64,000 nt of DNA from Jaapia argillacea MUCL 33604 (GCA_000697665.1 KL197719.1:1063968-1127967), one strand, 5' to 3'. Numbered from the stretch's first letter, positions 39,377-52,707 are shown. Notes: generated by a model from the sequence alone, not told the origin. Translations and numbers: made by a program.

Positions 39377-42196
39377 GCGTTGACGTTTGAAGGCATAGCT
39401 ATTTACATCGACTCATTCTTACCCATCTTCGACACGACATACAGCGCGACAACCGTTTCTCCGTCTTCTCGGCCGATTCTGATCCTTCCGTCTTTTTCGG
39501 TTTCGCGACATGTTATACCGTGCTTTACATATCTCAGGTGTACCCACTTATGATCTGCATTGTCAAATGTCGCAATTACTTGCTTTGAGAAGCTGCTATC
39601 CCTGCATTCTCATAATCATTGAACACCCCGTCACTATATTATCTTCCGAAAGTCGTCACCGTAAAGGTGAGGAAGCGCCTCAGGTGGGGCTACGGAGGAC
39701 ACCAATTCATCTCGCAGAATAAAGTGGGACGGGCAGCACCTAGCGTAGGGCGGTCGAAAACCGCCGTGCACGCGTCGCGGCAGGACAGCGCTGTTCAAGC
39801 CATCCAAACACCGAGATCGCCTTGTCGGACCGTTCACTAACGTACCTTCGTTACGGAACAAGATACTGTGTTGGTTAGTGGGATGAAGTGGCATCGGCGA
39901 CGTGAATGAACCACGGATTATCCCGGTAAGGAGGAACGAGGAAACCACATGCAAGATCGTCGATGCCTCGCCATAGACACCTGGAGGTTACCTGAGGCTT
40001 CAATACCTTCGGCTGGACCCAGGTCGGCGAACATCCGGTCAATCAAAATATCCAAGATATCCTGTGGCACAACCACTTACATGAAGTGACCACATCGTTG
40101 AAACATGCCGGTGACATTTCATCGGCAATTAATCAAACCAGCGCGTATTTACCGGATCTTTCTGCTCGATCCTCAAGGGCACAGTCGCGTTAATTGTTTG
40201 GAAATGAAGACCATTCTCCAAGTGGTGATATGCACAAGACGAGGTTGGGAGCTGATGGCTGGATATGGCTAGTGGTGGGGTTCAACGTCCCGAACGGAGG
40301 TCGGAAGAACGGCATTTTAGATCAGTGCCCACAACAGCCAAAGGGTGATGTGGAAATCACGAGAGCCATGCAAATGTAAGATCGATAAGACCGCAGTGAT
40401 TGATAGATCCTGCAGTCTCCCGGCACAACCGGCCAGCAGTAAGAATGGACAGGGACAAGCTCAGAGACATTAGGGGAGGGTTAAAAGTCAAACACTTGGT
40501 CACCAGCGCACAGTGAAGAAGAAATGGAACGGGAGAATCTTGAGCTAACCTAGAGAACTACAACAATTTTGTCGCTAACACCTTTGAGACAGGGACGACA
40601 TGGACTTAAGCATATCGGGACTAGTCCATGAGGGGTATCCAATGGCGAAGAAGAAGGAAATGGGGAGGCCAATGAGGCTAACGGGGACAACGACGTCAGA
40701 GGCGAAATTCGACTCAAGCATGCTGGGTCACACCTTGGCGAATTTGGAGAGCATGGAGAGCAGCCAATCATCATTCGCTCCTGCCGATTGGCAGGACGGT
40801 CAAACCTTGATCTTGTTCACCACGGATAACGCAAACCTCCCTGAGGTCTGAGGGCTGTCATTGGATGAGTACCGGCACTTGTCCGCACTCAGTTGTGCCA
40901 ACCAGTTAGGAGCCGATACTGCAACAGAACTGGAACAGCCCCAAGTACGTGAAAGGCACCAGCTCACCGCAGGTCTGTCCAAGCACACCTTCCAACCCTG
41001 GCCACGTGGAATGTCGTGTGGTAGGTTCCATGTCCGCGAGCTGATCAATTACATCATCAGCACGTCTTTGAGGTTAGCGACGAGCTACGACCCAATCAAC
41101 GGGAAGGAAAGGGTGGATCTTTTGGAGGCTTGTAGAGAGACACCGCTAAGCACAGTTGGGAAAGGTGAACCAACCCCAAGATTCACAGATCTGAGAGAAC
41201 AGCAGAGTTGAGACGAATAGCATCGCGACGCATCACCGCCGTCCTGCTTGTCGCCGCCGAACAACCACCATAGGGTTACCGACACTTAATGGTCTTGCTG
41301 AGGGAGGTCAATTCATTTGGCGACACCAGGTGACGGCCGGCCAAGTCCCAGCAAAAATACCAGGGATGGGAAATAATTATTCGATGGGAGAGGTAGCAGC
41401 GATGGCGGGAGGCAATCATAAAAGTCGGTTCCGCCGGGGCATTGTGCGCCCAACGCTGCAGCCAAGGCAGAACAAAGTTTGCGGGTGATCTGGCCGCTAA
41501 TCTCGACAAGAGATTGGAACCGAGGGGGACAACTTAGAGACGATGTGGAAGGCATCATACGTACCTCAACGGCAGGTCATTGGATGTTGATGGCGCGAGG
41601 AAAAGAGGGTACGGTGTCCAATCCAGTATTAGCCAACTGTAACACGAGCTATAATCCTGTTGGCTCGGTAGGATGCGAGAAGGGTTAAACTGTTGGTAAA
41701 GTTTGTGCTGTTCCGATAGGCTGAGTAGGGACACTTTCAGAAGCGTACAGTGTACACCCGAGGGAGAACGACCACTGAAGGTTGAATGGATGAAATAAAC
41801 AGTGGAGATGCGGTCCGAATTGCTACAAGTTTTCCAATTCTCATTCGACACAGAATTTCAGTCGCGAAGTTCCTGTGGTTGATGCTTCTTGGCAGTCGCG
41901 GATTTCCTCGTCGTCCAGCCAATTGTGGCGTGCGAAAGTTACCATGCCGAGGAGCCGAATCTTGCAATCAAACATCCACGATGTCGCTCGCAACAAGGTT
42001 AAGCAGATCGGTATCGCGAGTGTACGTGATATGGTGTGCGAACGGTGAGACTAGGATGAGAACGCAACAAGTCCATGATGCGAAAGAAGTCCAACGAATG
42101 AACAAGAAGTGATGCTACAGCTGCATGTGCATGAGGGGATGCGAAGGCTTGTCAACCAAGAGTAGGCCACCGAAAGAGAGGAAAGGGTGTCAACGA
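39377..42196. other. Gene-poor interval, 2.8 kb
   Basis: No gene could be supported. Open frames reach 116 codons (40861..41211, +) and 108 codons (41786..42112, +), without introns that join them or any known motif. Base composition is near that of the neighbours, without simple repeats or terminal repeats that would mark a mobile element. It may be old, decayed sequence or may hold a non-coding transcript. Confidence 0.5.
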
Positions 42197-43834
42197 TCAA
42201 CAGAACATCCGCCTAAACCACTGAAGGACTCTCGTCCACCAACTCCCCTGCCAGCCATCACTCCGTTCCTTGGAACTGATCCACATAGTTCCAGTACCAC
42301 ACCGGACTTCCCGTCGTTCATCCGCATCATCTTCACCCTCTTCAAGGTCGGCGGGTCTGCCTGAGGTCGTGTTTACGGGAAAGCGGGGTAGTTGTCGACG
42401 AGTGATGAATGACGGGAACAGCTTCAGAAGAGTCACATATTCGGGATTAGAGAGATCAGGCGATGTCCATATGCGTAAGTATAGTTCTTCTTCACTGTCT
42501 CCTGGGACGGCCTGTGAGCCCTGAGCATAAGATGGATCCGCGGAAGGAGTAATGGGGGTAGGGGGTTCTTCTCCATCCCGTTCTGACGTGTAAGTGGACA
42601 AGTGGGCATTGTTATTTGGGTAAGAAGAGCTGGAAGAAGTGGTAACAAGCGAATGGGACAGAGGAGGAGTATCGGTGAACGGATCACTGGGGGCTCGTGG
42701 GCGGTTGGCGGTCGGGATGGGCAGGGTCGAGTTTGTAGTGGTATTCGCAGTGATTAATGGAAGTGGTTGAGATCGCGAGCGGGAGTGGGAGCGGGTTAGG
42801 GTAGGGAACGGACTCCAGGATGGGGATAGTTTGGGGGTAGCAACTTCTTCGAAACCCAGGACCTAGAATGAGGGTGATGAACATCAAATAAAAACAGCGC
42901 AGCCGAAATGTCTCACCCCTTTCAAGACATCAATCGCTTCAAGCATGAAATCTTTGCCACTATAAGCGTCCCGAAAATATTGTGAGTCTCTGAGAAGGGT
43001 CCGGCTAGAAGGTAAACGTACGCGGACTCCTTGAATACGGCGTCATCGATTTCCCAATCAATTCTCAGTCCACCAGCACCTCCAAGATTTTCGGGGACCA
43101 CTTGGAGTCGCATCATCGCCCAAAGGCCCTCGAAAAAGGGCTTGGTCCCAGGCATCCCCATAGTGCACCAAGTACGAACGAATCTCTCAAAACGTTCATA
43201 TCTCTCTTTTCTTGCAAGTGTACCCGCTGGGTCAGCACGAGAATGAGGCATGAGGGATCCGCCAGGATTTGTGGCGCTTAAATGGGCTTGAAATTCGGCT
43301 GCGCGCCTCGCGCTCATATGAGCATGGTATGCAGAGCGTATCGATGCCTGCAGCCTTGCAAACGGAGCCCGTTGCGAGGGAGGAAGCGTTGAAAGTGTCT
43401 GGGTCATGAGCCGACCAGCATGCTCATCTTGATTGTAGTACCTTCCGAGTGAACATGGCTCAATAAGCGTTTCATAGAGATGATGATGATGAAACATACC
43501 ATGCCCGACAATGCTCTGCAAACCCTTCGATGTCACTACGCAGTGCCCGGGTGGGAGTACTAGAGCGAGGGTGAGAAGTGGGGGGCGGGGTCATGCCTCG
43601 ACTTCGAATACCTCTAGTTCGCCCACCGAATGTAGGAGATGTAGGAGACGTCGCATTTGATCTGGAGCTAGGGCCCGGTGGCGGAGATGTGGTTGAAGGA
43701 AGGTCGTAAAGGAGTGTTTCCGACTTGTCGTTCAGGGAAACTGAAGAAGGCCGGGCAGAGGAGCTTTGAAAGCGGAGAGGTAGGGGAGGGGGGCGCGGTC
43801 GGGGAGCTTCGAGGCGGTAAGACGATACTGACAT
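42197..43834 (-). CDS. Unrecognised conserved-looking protein
   Basis: I do not recognise the family. Four exons (43834..43500, 43441..43022, 42959..42917, 42862..42197) have fitting phases and good splice sites and give 487 residues. Residues ~100-245 form a folded-looking, helix-rich part: RSDIEGFAEHCRAWYYNQDE, LSTLPPSQRAPFARLQASIR, ERFERFVRTWCTMGMPGTKP, FFEGLWAMMRLQVVPENLGG and WEIDDAVFKESAGKDFMLEA. Both ends are Ser/Pro-rich, and the tail (GTGTMWISSKERSDGWQGSW, then a Trp/Arg-rich end) is amphipathic and might touch a membrane. No signal peptide or transmembrane helix. The even spacing of aromatic residues and the splicing pattern argue for a real gene. Confidence 0.72.
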
Positions 43835-46800
43835 AATTTCTCAGTTTCTACCAAAGAACTCGTGGGCAGTTGGTGATGAGAAAGTGTTCAGTGGTGTGGG
43901 TGTGACAGGTCGAGATCAGGTTCTACATGTACAGTACAGACAGACCCCCTTTCTGCAGCAATCAAATGCGCTCGCTGTAGCTGATAGGAGTCGCTGGTGA
44001 TGGGCGGGAAGGGGGTGTCTTTCGTTGTCGTCGAGGTCTACGGTGCCGGCAAGGCCATGAACTTGGAGATCGGAATCTTGCGACGCTGCGGTCACGGCGT
44101 GACGGCGTTCGTAACGTCTGCCATGTGGCACAGGGCTTGGTTCCCACCGTAATTCGCTTCCATCGCCAACATCCTGGTGGCGTTGTGTTGGCGATGGTTG
44201 AACGTTGACGATTTACCTCGCTACACTCTTCGACACGAAGTCCTCACCAAATCCTCCGCCGACCCTTGCCTGAACTACTGCTTTTGGACGAATTTATCGT
44301 TCCGACTCCTTCCCCCGACGCGATCCCAGCAAATAGGGACCCACTTTTTTGCCCGGATGGCTATGTTGAATCGTCGATTCACTCCTTCACAACTTGGCTC
44401 TGCCGGTGGCAGGTCGCTGGGATGTATTTCCGACAGTTGAACTGGAGCGACCGGGCGTACCACCCTTATTTTCATATGTATGGGGCATACTATCCACCGA
44501 CGGTCACGTGAAGCCTCGTCTGTCCCAAACCTTATCTTGACGACGAAACAACCTTGAGTGAGTCTATTTCTGCCATACATTCGCCAATAGCATTCCTCTC
44601 TTCCCATGAGATCCATGATGTTGTAGGTTCTCTCTTCGTTTGTTTTGTAAGATCAAGCATCCCGCTGTGATTGAATAGCACTGTTGACAAGAGATGCATT
44701 AGGTTGCTTCCCGCTTCTCGGCGTTTGCCAAAGGTTGACACATGCGTGTCGGATGGCATCCACGTGGACACGGTATCCGCAAACCCACCGCCAATGCTCT
44801 CCCCTTCCTTCCTCCAGTCAGTGACTGATCGAAACAAGCCGCTGGATCGTACTCATGTGTTACGTTTAACAACCTCACAAACCCTTTATTTCTCGAAGTT
44901 CCGTCCATTACTTTTGGACTGGCGAGATCATTCACCCGCCGACACTCCGGCTCTCTCATCGGTCGCAGTGGCTTGTCTTGTGGCGACACGCCGTGCGAGC
45001 CCGCCTGTCACGACGTTTCTGGAGGTGTCAAAATCCATTTCTCACCCCCCTCGACCAAATTAGCCCCAAAACAAATATCATTCCATGACCGACTCTCTCT
45101 TATGTTTCCCAGACGCTCCGCGATCGAGAACATTCAGTCCCACCTTCGATATACAGCTACCGGCCTTGAATTTGATGACTTTCGTTGGAGAACTAAAATA
45201 CGTTCGTATTTTTATCCGAAACCTCCGCTGGGACCTTCAATCATCGGTGGATTTTGATTGTTTGGCGCCCCGAAAATGCCTATCCCGTTCATCCCCCTCA
45301 AACAAGGGTATATCCGGTCGGTGGTGCCTCTTCTAAGCTCCACTCCCTTCGTGTCGAAGCATCCTTTCCGTTGTAACTACCCCGATATTCCGTTAGTTCT
45401 TTCTGATGTGGAAGTGTACCTTTGCATCTTGCAGCGCCAAGCTTACTTACATATTTTTTCAGATATCTCCAATGCGGACCCCCATCTCACCCGTTCCGTG
45501 GCTTTCGGTAGGGTCGTTGACCTCCTCCTTGGACAGATTAGATCTCTCCTCGAAGGAACTCTGCACCCTCTCCACAGGGTTGGACCAAGCTCGGCTCGAT
45601 GCAAGCTTGACCTTTGCTTTTCCGACCGATAGGGGGATGCCTCGGGACTGTATTTTGTGCACTGGCAAGTGCGACGGCGGTCTTTGACTTTCTCACCACT
45701 CAATGTCTTATCTTGCCATATGCATATGCAATTCCTGGATGCTACTTTCTTTCGGCAGCTGTACTGGCGCTTTCCTTCTGTCGATCTCGTCCTTTGACGA
45801 ACCCATCCAAGTGACAGAATGTGCAATGCTTAGGCATTCAGCCGTTTTCAGCCGTCGGTTTAGACTCGCTACCCACATCTTTGTGTGTCGAAGTGTGCGG
45901 AAGATCTTCGGGTCTAAATACGGCTCGTGGGTGTCTAGCGGACCGTCGAACGAATGATTGATGCAGGAAAACGTGGATACCAGCTCGACTTCCGGATGTC
46001 TTTGCTCTGTCCGCAGAAACGGAATATCCACTGCTCGTGGAAGACCACAGATCCTTGACGCATCATTTCGTGATTTGATTTAATGGAATTTGCCATACAA
46101 TCGGTGGTTGGGTGGGAAGTGCAGAACGACGTCATACTTCGTTATCAAACCTACAGCGTTGTACGAATTTGCCCATCTACTATCCATCTTTGCCCGAATG
46201 GAAGTAACAGACATCGTACTAATTTATCTGGGGGGTTGGATAGCGCTTTAACGCAGCTGGACCCTGTACCTGCACTTCTTTCGGCCTTGGTTTCATTCCA
46301 CTATTAAAAACGAACCCAAACACGAAGGATAAGCACCGAGAAGGCTAGAAGATCCGCTATGCCTATTAAGGGAGGCACGGAAGCAAAAATTGGTGGACTG
46401 AAAACGTGGTCCGACAAAGTGGTTGTCTCGTCCAGGGAGGGGATGACCCACGTTTTGCCGAGGATCGTTAGTCTAATATCGTCTTGATTTTGTGAATGGC
46501 TACTCTGCTCATCTCGATTCCCGAGTCCCCATTTCCTGGCCCTGCCATAATGGAAACCCCGATTTACCCGCTTCCACGTTGTACGGAAGCCTGATGCTCC
46601 CAATCGACGGTGTTGGTATCACTCCTCTTGCCTAACATGTAACCACGTCTCCTACAGCTTACCCATGCTGTTGTCGGCTTTCCCGCTACGTCCAATACCG
46701 AGACCCGAGGTGATAGGTTGAATATCCCTTGAGCATTAGCCTATCTTGCCTTCCCTTCGACTCTCCAACCATCTTGAACGAAGCCCTCTCAATGACATGT

Positions 46801-47163
46801 GCCATGCGCTCGAGGAATTTATCATCGCAACCGGTATTCCCACTGTCGCATTCCCGGCGGCTGGAGTGTATCAATTGGCCGGTCCGCTAAACGGATGGAA
46901 ACTGTCCCTTCAAGCATATGCGTACAGCCTTTAAGCTAGTGGTTAGTCGTACATGCAATGTTGTTTTAATTTTGCGGTAATTCATTTCACAGCTGTGCGT
47001 TATTGCAGCCTCCTTACACGTTCTCCTGGATAATTCATGTATTCCGTGAGCTTCACTATCCCCACATACAGAATGCTCACTGCGCAGCCCAATGATGAGA
47101 TGGGGCCGGACAACCGAATGTTCCGTGTCATGCGGTAACATGATGCCAGTAACGGCAGCTTCG
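43835..47163. other. Gene-poor interval with short relic-like frames
   Basis: No intact gene seen over 3.3 kb. Many open frames of 60-130 codons occur on both strands (for example 44671..45063, 44973..45257 and 45258..45632 on plus; 45443..45826 and 45708..46031 on minus) but they overlap in conflicting frames, lack splice junctions that join them, and show no known motif. Some have leucine/proline patterns reminiscent of F-box/LRR proteins, which would fit with the relic just to the right, but this is weak. Confidence 0.45.
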
Positions 47164-48066
47164 TCAAGTCCTCGGTGAAATCCGTTGGGATGCTGTTGCA
47201 ACAGACGTCTGTGCGACTGAACAAGGTTCATCTGCAAGCACATGCTGGAAGGCACAGAAGCCATGCCAAATCGCTAAGTCTGTCGATCTCAAGAAACCTG
47301 CTCCAAAAACAACGTGGCCAAAGGGGGAATGAAAACGGCGCATCACATTAACATAAAGCGTCACGGATTCAATGGGCACACGTAACTTGGGAGGAGTTGG
47401 GCTGGATATAAGTTTAATGCGTCCGCTGAGAAGGAGAGAGTTCATTTTCGAGGCGTATGATAGAACCCGGGGGCGCTTATCACGGTAACTCAAGATGTTA
47501 ATCCCTGTCACGTCGGGTCTACCCGAGGAAGCCCTGTCAGCACGATGATTCAGATTCAGAATTCTGCACCTGGAAGATAGAGTGGGTCTTACATCCGCCG
47601 ACCATGTAACGTAAAGCGCTTCCAAACATCGGGGAGTCACAAGGGGAATATACAGAATAAAATCAGGGGAGCTTGTAACTTCAATTCGGTTGAGATAAAA
47701 AGGCACGTACAACTGGATATTCCGTATAGCGCGAGGCCATCAATGAGAGACAATGCGTCGCCTCCTTCTGTGACAGCGTGCATGTGGCGATATCAACATT
47801 GTTTGTGCAGAAGTTACGCAGATCTGGGACGCCAGAAATACAGCGATTGATGAGTAGCCATGAAGGTTTACCGGGGTACGGCAGCTTCTGAATACCAATT
47901 CGCCGGAACCTGATCTGCCGTAATTTCAGATCCAGGATGTCGATGTTTGTTGGGTCACGAACGCTGATTATAAAAACGTTAGGAAACAGCGGTGTAAGGC
48001 CCGTCCCCCCACCCGGGTACAGTACCTCAGCTCCTTGGATACTCGTCGCTAAAGTTGCTAGAGTCT
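47164..48066 (-). pseudogene. Probable decayed F-box/LRR-type gene
   Basis: Two long minus-strand frames abut here. The first (about 48066 down to 47681) reads LATLATSIQGAEVLYP, LTPLFPNVFIISVRD, LDLKLRQIRFRRIGIQ and CISGVPDLRNFC; the second (47712 down to 47164) reads VPFYLNRIEVTSSPDFILYI, TPRCLEALYVTW and a tail without clear pattern. The L.PLFPN and repeated L..L patterns are like the LRR half of basidiomycete F-box proteins. The two pieces overlap by ~30 bases in different frames with no convincing splice pair, and no F-box or start is found upstream before the CSL gene, so the simplest reading is a host gene that lost its 5' end and frame. An unusual intron structure is not excluded. Confidence 0.4.
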
Positions 48067-48308
48067 TTTGTTTCTCCTGCCGAACGACAATACCTCGGAT
48101 ACGTACAGGACTGAGCCCGCGACAAAGAACGTTTGCATCATCGTAACCTTGATATCACCCCGACGATACGCCCACACTTTGCGACGTGATCTAGGTAAGT
48201 CTCGACTGCCTTCTTCAGGGCGAAGGTTGTTGAAAAAGCGTAATAAGGATCGACCAGGTGACGAGCTGCCAACAACGACTCCAACATAACAAGGAAAACA
48301 ACAAAGTC

Positions 48309-51300
48309 ATGGCACAGTGGAATGCACATTCGGCAACCTCCGAACGCCGATCAGACTTTGGCATGGCCATAGACAGCGACGCGCCTCATCCCTCTGCAGC
48401 ACCGCGCCCTCTCCCTCCCCCGTCCGAGCTCACTCGCTGGGATCTCGCTGAGATTCTCAATCCCAGCTCAAGAGACAAGAGAATGTCCATGGACTTCTCT
48501 GCGCCAGCTTCGAACCAAGCACCTCACGGTATTTACGGCCAAGCAGAGCTTGACCAAGCTTTCAGCTCTCTGCAGAACGTCGACACATCCTCTGCCCAGC
48601 ACTCGTTGGGCTCTCGTCTGAACGGCCACGGGTTTGACCATTCAGAAGCTCTCGATATGCCTGATCAGTCTGGCTTCGACATCTTCTCCAACTCTACTTC
48701 CAGCAACTCGTTCACGAGTCAGCGATATCGTACCAATGCATCCTCATCCTCATCCCTTGGTCCCAATTATGGGGTCGGGGCTGATTCCATCTACTCCCAC
48801 ACATCCTTTGGCGACTCTGTACCCTCTTTCCACGGTGGCAGTTCCAATCCCTACGACGTCGTTCACAGCTTGTCGTCGTCGTATAGCAGTGGTAAAGTTT
48901 CCCCGCTCACTCCCAGCGATAGCATCCCCAGTGTTCAGCATTCTCCTGTCTTTCCCACGACGCTAGGTTCCAACGGATTGCCCAAGGACTTTGGGTCGCA
49001 CCATAGCTTCGCTGATATGGTGGCTGATCGCCGTCTATCCAATGTTAACAATGGCAGTTATCCTCCCGAGTTCCACGAAGAGTATGGCGTCGGAGTCCCT
49101 GGCGGTTTGGGCTTGGGATTCCCCTCGAATGGGTCCCAACCACTGGGCCGGTACTCTTTGGACTCACGATTCCCAACTTCGTCCATCCCCTCACAGTTGC
49201 AACATCACAGTCATGATATCATGCAGGGAGTCTCACCTCAGGCGACAAATGGCTTCCGTCCACACGGAATGGGGTATGACGACGTTCACCACTTTTTGAA
49301 TCCAAATCCTCAAATGGATATGAGTCTCCGTATGCCTGGGGTAGACGGGGCTATGGCAAGAATGGGCTTGCACGGACCTGGAGGAATGTCGGCCAATGAC
49401 CTTCAGACGTTCATTAGGTGCGTACGGTTCCGTCCCTTTAACATGCCAGCTGCTAATGGAGTGGATATAAGACCATATCTTGACCAGTACGTCCGGACGC
49501 CGAATCGCCTGGCGTTTGGCGAGCGAACCGTGATCGTCATGTCCAGCAAAGTGGCTCAAAAGTCCTATGGTACGGAGAAGCGGTATGTTCAAATTGTCCG
49601 AGTCGATATTTCGATGTTTTAACCGAAATGTGTAGATTCCTTTGTCCACCGCCTACCGCGATCATGATCGGTAATTCGTGGTGGTCTGATGTTGTCCGCC
49701 GAGGGCAGGAACCAAAATTGTGCTCTCCTAGAGTTGTCGTCTCGATCTCTGGGGAACCGTCTCCACCGGAGGGCAACATTGATTGGTGCTCAGCTTCTGG
49801 GAAGTCCTTCGACGTCAACGACCCTCCCACTGGCACTACTTACGTCGGGCGCTGCGTTGGTAAGCAGCTGTTCATCTCGGATGTCGACGAGAAGAAGAAG
49901 AAGGTCGAAGCGCTTGTGAAAATCATGGCTCCGTCCTCGGACGACGAGCCCGAGCGGGTGATTGGCACCTTCCCCAGTAAGCCCATCAAGGTCATCAGCA
50001 AGCCCAGCAAGAAGCGGCAAAGTGCTAAGAATCTGGAACGTGAGTGGCACACCAATACCTACTCCCCCTCGCACGCTAAACCTCACTGTCTCTTAGTTTG
50101 TATCAACCACGGGTCAACCATATCATTGTTCCACCGGTTGCGCTCACAAACCGTCTCGACGAAGTACCTTTGCGTCTCCGGTTCGGGCTCTGCTTTCAAA
50201 GGTTCTGATGGTGCCCCACTGATGGGACTCGACAATCGGTCACGAACATCGACGCCTTCCTTCATTGCTCGTACCGCCAGTTGGGGTAAGCTTTTTTGCT
50301 CTGCGCGGCGTCCATCTGTCTGACTCTGTTGTCCTCAGACCCTTTTGTCATGTACATTGTCGACGTGAACAAGCCCGCTGGTGGTATTGATGCTCCTCCA
50401 CCGCCTCCTCCTCATCCTGAATATCCTTCCCCCCCTCCGAATGCCATCGCCTTCACCAATAACGGATCACAAATTCCCATCTATTACAACCAGACGGTTG
50501 TGTTACAGTGCTTGACATCCGGCGTCGTCAGCCCTGTCTTGATTATCCGCAAGGTCGATCACGCAACTACAGTCGTCGGAGGTGGTCTACAAGAAGGCGC
50601 AAAGGGTATCGCTGATCACTACTGTTCACCTGGAGAAGTATGTGGCGATCCCGTCTCTCAGTTGCACAAGATCGCCTTCGAGGTTTACGAGGCAGGAAAG
50701 GGGATGCCTGATCCGGGAACCCCTGGGTTGACTGGTGCCTTTTTGTCCTGCATGGGCGAGAAGGTTAACACCTACCGACCCGTCGATGGCCGCATCTGGG
50801 TCAATCCTCCTGGAGCTTCCCGCGGCTCTGTGTCACCATCGACTCAGTCGCCCGCCATTCCCGGATCTCCTGTGGTCTCGACCCCGGCTTCGCTCAACTC
50901 TGGGAATGATTATTTCACCCCCTCCGTTCACGCTGACAGCGCACCCGCGTCGCCAACTTCGATGGACTTCCCTTCGAACGACGGTGGACGCGTGAAGAAG
51001 CCTAAGCGAGGTAGTTCAAGCACTGGTGGGATCTCCAAGAGTAGTGCCTCGGCGAAGGGACGTAGAAGACCAAACTCCGCTGGATCGGGTGGCTCTCCTG
51101 GTCGCCGCCAATCATCCGGAGAGACCAATGCCTCCTCGGGGGCGCTCTGGCAGGTGGACATTGGTGAGACGAGTGTGTGGACAATCGTCGGGACTGGTAA
51201 GCCTATTCATCTTCGCCTATCGAACCACAATGTCTCACTCCTATCCAGACCAGGTCCGTTACAACTTCTACGTGCCACCCGTGCTTTACGACAACCAGAA

Positions 51301-51664
51301 CGCGCCGCCATCGAGCTCCTACCCCATCCCCTCAAAGCCAGTCACACCATTCCCCGCCGTCGTAAAATATCTCCCACCCGATCGTGCCGCAGAGGCACCA
51401 AAATCAAACTGTGCGGCTTCTCGTGCGGTGCTTGCCAAGCCAAATCCATCTGCATCGAAGATGTTGACGGTTTACGGAGAAAACTTCTCCAAGGCGGACC
51501 CCGTCAATGTCTTTTTCGGTTCTGAGCCTTCTCCCTATGTCGAGGTTCGTTGCACCGAAGTACTGGGATGCTTACCACCGGACGCCCCCGTTACGAAGCG
51601 TCGCCCAATAATACTTGTGCGGCATGATGGAGTTGTTTTCCCCTCTAACACGATGTATCCTTAG
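48309..51664 (+). CDS. CSL (CBF1/RBP-J/Su(H)/Lag-1) family transcription factor
   Basis: CSL proteins bind GTGGGAA-type sites; in animals they end the Notch pathway, while fungi have CSL without Notch. Five exons: 48309..49582, 49636..50039, 50097..50285, 50339..51196 and 51249..51664; 1046 residues. The first ~380 residues are Ser/Gly-rich and disordered. Then the Rel-like N-terminal domain (KSYGTEKRFLCPPPTAIMIG, SWWSDV), the beta-trefoil domain (KPIKVISKPSKKRQSAKN, LCINHGSTISLFHRLRSQTV, STKYLCVS) with a loop insertion, and a C-terminal Rel-like domain split by a Pro/Ser/Lys-rich insert (ALWQVDIGETSVWTIVGT, RYNFYVPPVLYD, LTVYGENFSKADPVNVFFG). The long tail insert and N-terminus are like the fungal CSL classes. 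The ATG at 48309 is the first in frame; an upstream GTG is not a start. Confidence 0.95.
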
Positions 51665-52707
51665 TATTATTTTTTGCTTGCTCCAATCCTGCTCCATTCT
51701 CCTCGTCTTTGTGTCGCTATCGGATCTGGTACATTTTCTTGCATATCACTCGCTGCTGTCATTCTATTATATTCGCATAGTTTTCCGTATGTTGCATCAT
51801 CTTGCGTGTTTCTCTAGGGCATCCACTACTTACTTGATCTGTAACCTGACATCGTAGCATGGACTACTGATCAGAACAACGGCGTATAATCGGAATACAG
51901 AACCATGTTTACACGAGCCTTTCAAGAGCCCCTATCACTGCGGACAAGCGCATGGTACAGAGGACAGTCAAGAAGCGGGAAAGTGAAAATGTATTTCCCG
52001 CTACGACAATAGGAATTGTCGAGTATTCATTTTATCACCCTAAGGGGATCTCCGAGTCAATTATAAGATTCCCAACCTCGAACTTGAGCACATACCTCAG
52101 CCCGATGCTTCGAGCTTCGACCCTTGACCGTGGCAGCAGCCCAATGGGTTTACACTCACGTCACGGACAGAGCTTTCACGTTAGTGAACATTCAGAGCAA
52201 TGCGAAAAAGAACCAAAGTTTTGGATCCATCGAATGTTTACAGCACTCCGTCTGGTTCTCTCTAGGTCGAGCGCCACCGTGACGGAGACGGATAGCCCAC
52301 TTGATCCCGATGAGCGCGAATATTTTTGATAGGCCAAGTAGCTGACTTTCGGCCAGACTCCAAGCCGTGTCGTTGGCCTCAGGTGCTCCTTGCCGGCACA
52401 TTTACGACAAAGTGTTATCTCTGGCAGAGAGGCTGAGCTTTCTAGACTCTGGGAAGAACGAAGACCCTGTGCATTGGTGACAGGGTTTGGATGAATCAGG
52501 ACACAGCCAGTTATGTTGGCCATCAAGAGGGCACAATGAGCTCGTTCAGCTCCCAGTCAATGATTTTTCAACTTGACGAGACGGAGGTAACGGTCCGGGA
52601 AGCAAATCGGCCTATCAGCCACAATGCAAACAAGGCCAAACGTCGTCGTTGTGGCGCACGATTGATATCGAGACCACCCAGCTGCAGCCTGCAGTCGGGT
52701 CGCCAGG
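51665..52707. other. Intergenic stretch
   Basis: About 1.0 kb without a supported gene. The longest frame (51952..52329, +) has 125 codons and no motif. It should hold the CSL 3' end and the promoter of the small membrane protein. Confidence 0.5.

Noticed and set aside
40861-41211. 116-codon plus-strand frame in the gene-poor interval
   Set aside because: No motif, no neighbouring exon in phase, and a stop just upstream of the preceding frame. Not strong enough to annotate.
45258-45632. 124-codon plus-strand frame, possible F-box/LRR fragment
   Set aside because: Weak leucine pattern only; conflicts with other frames on both strands.
43835-47163. Possible mobile element
   Set aside because: No terminal repeats, target-site duplication, or transposase, reverse transcriptase or integrase motifs could be found.
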